Origin: Anagrus nilaparvatae
Lineage: Eukaryota; Arthropoda; Insecta; Hymenoptera; Mymaridae
Length of the DNA stretch: 64,000 nucleotides
Assembly (NCBI GenBank): GCA_022575985.1
Contig: JAKSXM010000263.1
Location: 13,248,001 to 13,312,000 of the forward strand
Reading direction: 5' to 3'
Below, piece after piece: positions 55,576-64,000 of the stretch. A program made the position numbers and the translations under genes. Every line of letters starts with the position of its first letter. Within the stretch, counting starts at the first letter, position 1. The notes under the pieces are model-generated. The model did not search any database. It saw only the letters and a list, made by a program, of their open reading frames with translations, and had not been told where the DNA came from.

Positions 55576-58005
55576 CAATTGGGTAATTCCATGGATAAAA
55601 CGCACAAAATGATATGCCAGGTCTCCAAAATAGGAAATTTGGTTTTTTTTCGATAAAACAACTTAAAAATAGATGATTTCCCGAATTTGAAGGTTTTCTA
55701 TAAATTTTGAGGGGTGCTATGCTGATTTAAAGTTTTTTGGTCAAATTTCTCTCCTCAGCCACCATTTTTAAAAACCCTGTAAAAAAGCTCTAAAAAACGT
55801 TAAAGAAAGAAAAAAAACTAGGTTTTTGATGTAAAATTTGATGAAAAATTCGAATTTTCAGTCAGATTTTTCCTAATCTATGTCAATTTGCGGGAAAATT
55901 CAAATTTGTGTTAAACTTTAAGTGAAAATAACTCAAAAGTTTCCCGCTAAAAAAAAAATTTTGTTCTCAAAATCTTCCAAAATTGCATATATTTTCCTGA
56001 AAAAAATTTCCCGAGAGTAATTTTTGTTTTAAGCGAGTAATACCGATTTTCGTTTTTTTCAATTTTGACTTGTTACTTATTTTGTTGATTTCTCGCTAAG
56101 TCACGTGACCAAAAGAAAATCTGACCAAAAATTTGAATTCTGCGGGAAATTTTACAAGGGTATAGTAATTTTGGTATCCTTTGAATGATACATCTCAATT
56201 TGACAATTTAATTAAAATGGTTTATTAAAATATATAAAAAATGAAAATTTATAAAATGGGATTTTCTTGATTTTTGGGTACATTTCTAACTATTTATAGA
56301 CAATTTGATAGAAAATAAAATCTAAACTTAAAAAAATTTATTTTTTATAAATAATAGACATAACTTTTGTTTTTTCCAAAAGAAGTATTTTTATTTTTAG
56401 ATTTTACAAGATTTTTAGACTAAAAATGTAAAAAAATCAAGAAAATTATTACTAATAACAGTATTACTCGCTTAAAATAAATATTTTTAAGTTTAGATTT
56501 TATTTTCTATCAAAATGTCTATAAATAGTTAGAAATGTACCCAAAAATCAAGAAAATTCCATTTTATAAATTTTCATTTTTTATATCTTATCTTACTAGT
56601 CTTATCTTATCTTATCTTATCTTACTAGTCTTATCTTATCTTACTACTATATATATTTGAAAATTTAGTTGTGTGTCTGTGTGTGTGTGTGTGTATTATC
56701 ATCAGGGCCAAACCAGTGAACGAAATTATATAAAACCGGTGTCAAATTAAAGAAAAAATGTCCGCGGGTGACATAGGCTATAGTTTTGCGATTCAGCTAT
56801 CGTACTTTTGGAGATATTCAATTTTCAGTGTTTTTGAAATTGATAAAATTTTAAAAAAATTTTAACAAAAAATAAAATATCTTGAGACAATCGAAAAATT
56901 TTACTGTCACACTTTGTAGTATTCGATTTGGCACCAATTCTTGCGTATTCTCCTAAATTTTTATTCAAAACGCAGGTATCTTTAAAATTTTATAAAATAT
57001 TTTTGAAGCTGGTCGGAAAATTTTTTTAAATTTTTTTACTTTTTGTGGTATTTATAGTCATCTATTTGTGGGTCTGTGTGTGTATGTGTTTCATCATCAG
57101 GGTCGAATCAATGTCAAAATGAAGTATCAAAATATAATGCAGAAGAGCTCGATAATGCTCTATTATAATTAGAAAATCAATCAGAACTTATAATTTTTCA
57201 CTAATGTTTCACCAACGCTGCTCTAATCACTACGCAATAGTTTGAATGTGTTTGCATAATTATAAATTTGCAGTAAAAAATGATTTTTTGAAGCAACAGA
57301 AACAGAAATAAATGCGACACAGGGGGGGCGGAGCCCCCCCTATCACCTATGCTAGTATTTTAATAAACCATTTTAATTAAATTGTCAAATTGAGATGTAT
57401 CATTCAAAGGATACCAAAATTACTATACCCTTGAAAAATTTCCCGCAGAATTCAAATTTTTGGTCAGATTTTCTTTTGGTCACGTGACTTAGCGGGAAAT
57501 CAACAAAATAAGTAACAAGTCAAAATTGAAAAAAACGAAAATCGGTATTACTCGCATAAAACAAAAATTACTCTCGGGAAATTTTTTTCAGGAAAATATA
57601 TGCAATTTTGGAAGATTTTAAGAACAAAATTTTTTTTTTTAGCGGGAGACTTTTGAGTTATTTTCACTTAAAGTTTAACACAAATTTGAATTTTTCCGCG
57701 AATTGACATAGATTAGGAAAAATCTGACTGAAAATTCGAATTTTTCATCAAAATTTACATCGAAAACCTAGTTTTTTTTCTTTCTTTAACGTTTTTTAGA
57801 GCTTTTTTACGAGATTTTCAAAAATGGTGGCTGAGGAGAGAAATTTGACCAAAAAACTTTAAATCAGCATAGCACCCCTCAAAATTTATAGAAAACCTTC
57901 AAATTCGGGGAATCATCTATTTTTAAGTTGTTTTATCGAAAAAAAAACAAATTTCCTATTTTGGCATATAATTTTGTGCGTTTTATCCATGGAATTACCC
58001 AATTG
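55576..58005. mobile_element. 1.67-kb palindrome split by a Helitron
   Basis: Ends CAATTGGGTAATTCC / complement. The left arm is continuous (55576 to about 56333). The right arm is 56493-56585 plus 57346-58005. Deleting 56586-57345 joins TTTTTTATA to TATTTTAATAAACC, the exact complement of the intact left arm. Both arms carry GTCACGTGACC and GCGGGAAATTTTACA. No coding capacity. Confidence 0.85.
56586..57345 (+). mobile_element. Helitron within palindrome
   Basis: Begins TCTTATCTTACTAG with an expanded TCTTA microsatellite (56586-56640), then TACTATATATATTTG and a GT microsatellite. It ends with a perfect hairpin GGGGGGGC-GGA-GCCCCCCC (57312-57330), 11 bp, then CTAG (57342-57345), and T. The host palindrome shows insertion between A and T with no duplication, as Helitrons do. 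No Rep/helicase. Confidence 0.9.
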
Positions 58006-58472
58006 GCAAATTTTTTAACATCAAACAAATTTCAATATGCTAAAATTTTTAAATTCAACGTAAAAATTCAATTGTCGAATTTTTAACATCAAATAAAATT
58101 TCAACAAGGCGAAAATTTTAAATTTACTATAAAATTTAAGCTGGCAAATTTTTTAAATTTCATATAAAATTTAAACACGGCGAAAAATTTTAACATAAAA
58201 ATACATTGAAGATAAAAAAAAAAGTAATTATAAGTAAATAAAGTCAGCGGCTATACCTTATCTTTACATCATATTCACTTATTAAATTATTTTTTTAATT
58301 TTATTTACTTTTAATTTAGTCTCAAAATTGACCAACATATTTCATATGAATATGTATTTCATTGACTCTTTATTTGAGTAAACCTAAGATAGAGCAAAAT
58401 TTATCATATTTTATTGACTACTGATTGTTTCTAATGGATTATTAGTGCCATTAAACCAAATTATTCATTTTT
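58006..58472. repeat. imperfect short tandem repeats, AT-rich
   Basis: About three 60-75-bp units (AAATTTTTTAACATCAAACA, AATTTCAA, GGCGAAAATTTT) at 58006-58200, then unremarkable AT-rich DNA. Confidence 0.45.
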
Positions 58473-58585
58473 GGTTCCTCAAAGAGGAACCATTGTGTTA
58501 GGTCAAAATTTGATTTTCTATTTTTTGGCATATAAGCATGTTTTGGGACCCCAGGAAGCTAAAAAACCGGTTTTTAAAAAAAGTC

Positions 58586-58616
<31 letters not shown>

Positions 58617-59829
58617 ACGTATGTATGTAATCGGTGATATTTCACAAACATTATGGAATTAAGACCTAATTTTTCTTTCAAAAATTTTTTTATCAAAAAA
58701 TCTCGAGGTACTTTTTTTTTTTTTAGTTTGGATGTAATACCTCATTTATTTCCACGAAAGTACTTATATTTGAAAGTATGGTTTTTACTCGATATCTCGA
58801 ATCTGATACTTAATTTTTTGAAAATTTTTTTTCCAAAATTTTTTTCACGAAAAAATACAAAAAACGACAATATTTTTTTTCTTTTTGGACGTAGTACCTA
58901 ATTTATTTCTATGAAAGTACTAGTTTTAGAAAGTTTGTTTATAGTCATTTTTTGGATCTGATACCGAATTTTTAAAAAAATTTTTTTTCAAAATTAAAAA
59001 AACAAAAAAATTAAAAAACCTGCAATATTTTTTTTTTTTTTGGGTGTAATACCTCATTTAATTCCATAAAAGTACTTATATTTGAAATTATGGTTTTTAC
59101 TCGATATCTCGAATCTAATACTTAATTTTTTGAAAATTTTTTTCCCAAAATTTTTTTCACGAAAAAATACAAAAAACAACAATTTTTTTTTTCTTTTTGG
59201 ACGTAGTACTTAATTTATATCTGTGAAAGTACTAGTTTTAGAAAGTTTGTCTATAGTCATTTTTTGGATCTGATACCGAATTTCTAAAAATTTTTTTTTC
59301 AAAATTGAAAAAACAAAAAAATTAAAAAACCTGCAATATTTTTTTTTTTTTGAGGTGTAATACCTCATTTAATTCCATGAAAGTACTAATATCTGAAAAT
59401 ATTGCGACCGGCGATATTTCAAAACCGTTATGAAATTAAGACCTAACTTTTTTTTCAAAAATTTTTTCACCAAAAAAGCTCTAGGTACTTTTTTTTTTTT
59501 TTAATATGGATGTAATACCTCATTTATTTCCATGAAAGTACTTATATTTGAAAGTATAGTTTTTACTCTCTAACTCGAATCTGATACTTAATTAAAAAAA
59601 AAATTTTTTCCTTAATTTTTTTTCACAAAAAAATACAAAAAACACCAAATTTTTTTTTCTTTTTGTATGTAGTACCTAATTTATTTCTATGAGAGTACTA
59701 ATTTTAGACAGTTCATTTATAGTAATTTTTTGGATTTGATACCGAATTTTTCCAAAATTTATTTCTCAAAATTAAAAAAGTTTTTTCTCATTGTTTGAGG
59801 AACCTTAGTGCCAGCTAGTTGGCAGGGTA
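58473..59829 (+). mobile_element. HINE-like element, copy 3 (complete)
   Basis: The best-preserved short copy, 1357 bp. 5' hairpin GGTTCCTC-AAA-GAGGAACC; an inverted match TTTGAGGAACC near 59794; 3' hairpin GCCAGCTAGTTGGC and AGGGTA. A (TG)n microsatellite lies at 58588-58615, and minisatellite units with GGACGTAGTACCTAATTTAT fill the body. T-runs flank it on both sides. Confidence 0.7.
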
Positions 59830-60117
59830 TTTTTTAATTCTCTAAACACTATTCTGTAAATACGCGTCCAAAATTACAGATTAACAGTACGGCTGGTAAT
59901 ACTTATTTTATACAGTATATGTAAAAATTTGTGTTTTACAGAACATAATCGGTAATATTTTATAATTACATTACATAATTGGTAAGTTTATAAATTACAG
60001 TATAAGAAATAAATATCCTATTCTGCAATATATAAATTTACAAATTATAGAATGTACAAATTAAATTACAGTATAATAAATAAATATCTTAAACTGTAAT
60101 TTATAAATTTACAAATT
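59830..60117. repeat. imperfect tandem repeat TTATAAATTTACA
   Basis: At least three diverged units of about 65-75 bp carrying TACAGTATAA, AATAAATATC and TTTACAAATTATAGAA. Confidence 0.5.
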
Positions 60118-60770
60118 ATAGAACTCCAACAAAAATAACCACGTAGTTGTACTCCCAGGCTCAGAGCCTCAAATACCTTCGAGATGAAAATGAACCGTAC
60201 GAGGGAAAACTGATATCCTGGAGGCGTAATTTTTAATTTTTCATCCAAAACAATTTTACAATTTTCCAATATGGCGAACCAAAAAACATGAAAATAGAAA
60301 CTTTCTATATTACCTAAGGGTTTTCGAGGTTGAGAAAATCGTTTTTATGAATGAAATTTTTAATTTTTTCACCCTAGTATATTTTCCAATTTTCCAAGAT
60401 GGCGGAATAAAAAACATGAAAAAAGGGACTTTCTACATTACCTGGGGGTTTTCGAGGTTGAGAAAATCGTTTTTATAAATGAAAATTTTAATTTTTTCGC
60501 TTTAGCATATTTTCCAATTTTCCAAGATGGCGGAACAAAAAACATGAAAAAAGGAATTTTCTACATTACCTGGGAGTTTTCAAGGTTGAGAAAAACGTTT
60601 TCACTGATAAAAATTTTAATTTTTTTGCTCTAGTATATTTTCTGGTTTTCCAAGATGGCGGACCAATAAGTATTTCAAAATTAGCTTTTCACATTGCCTG
60701 GGGCTTTTCGAGGTTGAGAAAAACATTTTCATTGATGAAAACTTTTATTTTTTTTCTCTCCCAGTGATGA
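60118..60770 (+). repeat. dispersed repeat with 128-bp tandem units, copy B
   Basis: Same head as at 21395 (AAAATAACCACGTAGTTGTA, GAAAACTGATATCCTGGAGG), then four units with ATGG boxes at 60271, 60399, 60527 and 60655, exactly 128 bp apart. Confidence 0.8.
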
Positions 60771-60786
60771 AAATATAAACGGAATG

Positions 60787-61958
60787 ACATATAAAATACA
60801 TATTTCTCCGACTATTGACGGTCGGATTATTAGTCAAAAATATATTGATTAAATGTTTAATTTAAAAAAAAAAAAAAAAAATCAGTCAATTTTATGATTT
60901 TTAAGAACATATATAAAATATTTTTTCTGACTGTCAATTGACCAATTTTAGACACTTATTTAGATGTTAAAAATATGTTTAAACAATGATTATTTTTTTG
61001 TCAAAATCAATGTATTTTGAATGTTAGAAGTACTATTCTTAAACAGAAAAAAAATTTTTTAGCAAAACAGTCAAATAGCAAGTACCCGACAGTATTTTAT
61101 GCATATAAAATATATTCAAGTGACTAAAAAAACCATGACGTTATACCATCGTGTAATCCAGGTGGTTGACAACAAGGTATTTTAAGGAAATAAAAAGGTT
61201 AATGCGAGTGGTCCACCACTCAATACTGTGTCACAATCTCACGGCAATCCCAATTCTAAATAATCCCACTAAGAAAAACAACGTTTTAAGTCTTACACTA
61301 GCGTAACCTAAGGAAGTAGGCTATAATAAAATAACGACACGTCAAGCCTTACACTAACATAACCTAAGAAAGCGATCTGGCCACATTTTCCCAGTCTTTT
61401 TTTCCTAACGGGATTTTTTCCCAAAGTGAAAATTCCCAAAATAAAAATTTCCCAAATTTTTATTTCTCACCATAAATTTTTCGAGAATTAGAATTGTTTG
61501 GAATTGTTTGGAATTGTGATTGCCGTTAGATTGTGACACAGTATTGAGTGGTGGACCACTCACATTAACCTTTTTATTTCCTTAAAATACCTTGTTGTCA
61601 ACCACCTGGATTACACGATGGTATTTTTAGTCGCTTGAATATATTTTATGTGCATAAAATACTGTCGGGTACTTGCTATTTGACTGTTTTGCTAAAATTT
61701 TTTTTTTCTGTTTAAAAATAGTATTTCTAACATTCAAAATACATTGATTTTGACAAAAAAATAATCATTGTTTAAGCATATTTTTAACATCTAAATAAGT
61801 GTCTAAAATTGGTCAATTGACAGTCAGAAAAAATATTTTATACATATTCCTAAAAACCATTAAAATTGACTGTTTTTTTTTAAATTAAACATTTAATTAA
61901 TATATTTTTGACTAATAATCCGACCGTCGATAGTCGGAGAAATATGTATTTTATATGT
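60787..61958. mobile_element. 1.17-kb palindromic foldback
   Basis: Ends ACATATAAAATACATATTTC / complement. Arms of about 470 bp (60787-61257 and about 61490-61958), and a 230-bp centre with two copies of TTACACTA(G/A)C(G/A)TAACCTAAG. No ORF. Confidence 0.8.
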
Positions 61959-62070
61959 GCTGATAATATGGTGATGGATAGTATTTATATGATGGATAAA
62001 TTGGTGATGGATAGGGTGATTGATGGTTAAGTGATTTAAGACACAAAGTATTTATGTAATAGTAATTTAT
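61959..62070. repeat. GATGGATA microsatellite-like spacer
   Basis: Repeats GGTGATGGATA and TGATGGATAAATT. Nothing else. Confidence 0.5.
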
Positions 62071-62779
62071 TGTAACGAAGCTCGTTGCTTGGCGTCTCAA
62101 CGAACACTAAAGATAAAAAGGGAGAATATATACAAAAAAGGGAGGGAGTACTCCTACACATACATACCATATAATACACACATTTACACTACATTTTCCA
62201 CCCACCACAATTTTACTTATAAAATTGTAAATAAAGAATTAATATGCAAAAAAAAAAATAATTGTGGTAAATGAAACTTCGAAATTCGACTCGAAAATTT
62301 TTACAAGATGCCAAATGGCTACATAAATAGAAAAAATAATTTAAAAATTTAAACATTTTAATTACAATGTCTAACGGCGAAAAAAAATTCTTAAAATTCA
62401 TTTTTAAAATAACTAATTTATGTTAACTCAAAAAATGATTTAATGACAAAATATTCATAACATAAAATAATAATTTTATACTTAAGTTTTAATAAATATC
62501 ACTTTGGTATAACGCTTTGGTTTAATAAATTAACCTAATAATTTATACATTCAAGTTACAATATATGCATTTAAAAATAAAAAATTAATAAAAAAAATAA
62601 AAATTATACATTTTAATAAACAATTAATAAATTTTTAGTGTTATTTAAACTTTCAAATTTAGACATTTTTAAACATAATACATAAATAATATAAATTAAG
62701 ACAAATACATAATTTTATGGATTTTCATTTTGTTCATTATTTAACGTGTTTAACATTATTAATTTATATATTGGACGTT
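62071..62779 (-). repeat. BEL/Pao 3' UTR and LTR (ends tentative)
   Basis: On the minus strand the outer end reads CGAGCTTCGTTACA (to 62071), an ACA terminus. The inner end lies between the pol stop and about 62700. Mostly AT-rich. The matching 5' LTR is outside the window. Confidence 0.45.
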
Positions 62780-63590
62780 TTAGCTCGGTTGATCCCGTCT
62801 TGAGATTACCACTCTGACTAAACCATCGGTAACTTTGTAAACTTTAATTATTTTAGCTAAAGGCCATTTAGAAGGTGGCATTGTCTCATCAGAGGTCAAT
62901 ACCACGTCACTAACTTCTACATTCTTTTGCTTTTGCGCCCACTTGTGGCGCTCTTGTAAAGATTGTAAATACTCGCCCGACCAACAATGCCACCAATCCT
63001 GGAGCATTTGTTGTATTAACTTATATCTTTGGACTGGTGGAATTTTTTGATTGAGATAATTTGGTTCAGGGAGGATGTACGATTGCGATTGTGTTAACAG
63101 TAAAGATGGTGATAAGAAATTATTATCTGAAGGGTCATCAGTTAGTGGGACCAGAGGTCTTGAGTTTAGACAAGCTTCTATTTGTTTGATAAGGGTATAA
63201 AACTCTTCAAAGGTCAATTTTCTATTTTCCACTACCCTACGAATATGATGTTTAACAGAATTCACCGCTGCTTCCCAGATTCCGCCAAAATGAGGGGCTC
63301 CTGGGGAGTTAAATTTCCAGGTAGTACCTTCATTTGCTAAAGAGCCCACAAGTTTATGTATGTACTCCGATGATTTGACATACATTTCCTTGAGGATCCT
63401 GTCAGCTCCAACAAAAGTAGTTCCCTGGTCACTGAACAACTCAGAGCATTGTCCTCTTGTTTGACGTGAACCTTCGGAAGGCAGCAATGAAATTTAGACT
63501 AGAATAACCTGTGACCAACTCTAAATGGACTGCTTTGGTGTTCATACACACAAAAACAGCTACGTACGACTTGTATAGCGTTCTAAATTA
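62780..63590 (-). pseudogene. BEL/Pao integrase and C-terminal DUF5641-like domain
   Basis: Starts about 63580 in one frame (SYVAVFVCMNTKAVHLELVT, AAFRRFT). A frameshift near 63490 leads into CSELFSDQGTTFVGA (catalytic Asp), then SPGAPHFGGIWEAAVNSVKH (catalytic Glu), IEACLNSRPLVPL, and the C-terminal domain WWHCWSGEYLQSLQERHKW with PPSKWPLAKIIKVYKVTDG. It ends RRDQPS after another shift; the usual LKRPIYKL tail is readable in the next frame. Integrase would insert element cDNA. The N-terminal zinc domain is absent. Confidence 0.9.
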
Positions 63591-64000
63591 AATGAGAGAT
63601 CTGAATTATCATGAAGGTTTGCTATTAGTAGACAAGAGTTTGAGTTAATACCAGAGTTGCCAGAAATTATCCAGCCGAGTTTTGAGTTAGTGGCAATAGG
63701 CTCGTGCTCTTTGCCTTTACGAGCATCAATAATTAACGAAGAATGACAAATTGTACTTAGCAAAATATCAATATGACTTTTTTCAGCAAATTTAGGATCA
63801 GCGAGTTGTAAATTTCTAATATGAGCAATATTTTCAGGTTCAATATTTGTTTTTGGTATATAAGAAGATATGGTCGGAATAATGAAGGCTTCTACATTGA
63901 GTATAAAATCAGAATAAAAATAAGGTTTAATATCGAAATTGACCATATGTGAACATAATACTTCATTTTTACCGTCAATACCTGATACAGGTAATTGTGC
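63560..64000 (-). pseudogene. BEL/Pao protease region (DUF1758-like), open at right edge
   Basis: The frame runs from beyond 64000: LPVSGIDGKNEV, FILNVEAFIIPTISSYIP, NLQLADPKFAEKSHIDILL, HEPIATNSKLGWIISGN. These are the C-terminal marks of the BEL/Pao aspartic protease (LADP...IDILL...LGWI-SG). It stops at 63560 right where integrase core sequence starts, so RT, RNase H and the integrase zinc domain have been deleted. The catalytic Asp would lie past the window edge. Confidence 0.85.

Noticed and set aside
1..64000. Integrated DNA-virus (bracovirus or nudivirus) segment, considered because of the insect context
   Set aside because: No viral gene families, circularisation motifs or gene clusters were recognised; all coding relics fit transposable elements.

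Overview
This is eukaryotic, strongly AT-rich genomic DNA, almost certainly from an insect. The host evidence is one exon, 52213-52449 (+), that encodes part of the FERM domain of kindlin/fermitin, with a polypyrimidine-AG acceptor and a GT donor. Every other recognisable coding stretch is a decayed transposable element of a type common in arthropods. No prokaryotic operon, CRISPR array or functional RNA gene was found. A hymenopteran-like genome is a guess from the AT-richness and TE mixture and is not demonstrated.

Layout. 1-9 kb: a BEL/Pao gag relic, an LTR-like patch, a Helitron with a TC start and hairpin-CTAG end, a Penelope-like foldback with hammerhead-like cores, a LINE 3' tail, and a 1.5-kb element carrying a tRNA-derived SINE. 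9.3-12 kb: a minus-strand element with hairpins at both ends and a long internal minisatellite (here called HINE-like, for Helentron-associated), interrupted by a Tigger transposase tail. 12.5-15.4 kb: a Ty3/gypsy gag-pol relic (minus) cut inside the RT. 15.4-20 kb: two LINE relics (minus) with a TTAA-flanked DNA transposon between them. 20-24.4 kb: minisatellites and dispersed repeats. 24.4-26.7 kb: a 22-bp CACGTG satellite, then a 30-bp minisatellite split by a large foldback whose ends read CACAGTG and which has a 5-bp target duplication, then a small TA-flanked MITE. 27.7-33.6 kb: two copies of R1-like LINEs in tandem, one an ORF1 relic and one a nearly complete ORF2. 34.9-42.2 kb: a second small Penelope-like foldback, a Tigger transposase pseudogene, an LTR-like promoter, another R1-like LINE and an unidentified degenerate coding stretch.

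42.4-50.7 kb is a multi-level nest: a palindromic element is split by a HINE-like element, which holds a TTAA foldback and a Ty1/copia element, which in turn holds a tRNA-derived SINE. The palindrome arms and repeat copies act as internal controls that fix the insertion points. 50.9-62 kb holds three more large palindromes (one interrupted by a Helitron exactly between A and T), the kindlin exon, another HINE-like copy and a 128-bp tandem repeat. 62.1-64 kb is a BEL/Pao element (minus) whose RT has been deleted, leaving protease next to integrase; it runs off the right edge.

No element here looks able to move by itself. The notable content is structural: many palindromic non-autonomous elements, with termini that point to Transib-like, Penelope-like, Helentron-like, Helitron and TTAA-specific mechanisms. 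All family assignments come from motif recognition by eye. No database search was possible.
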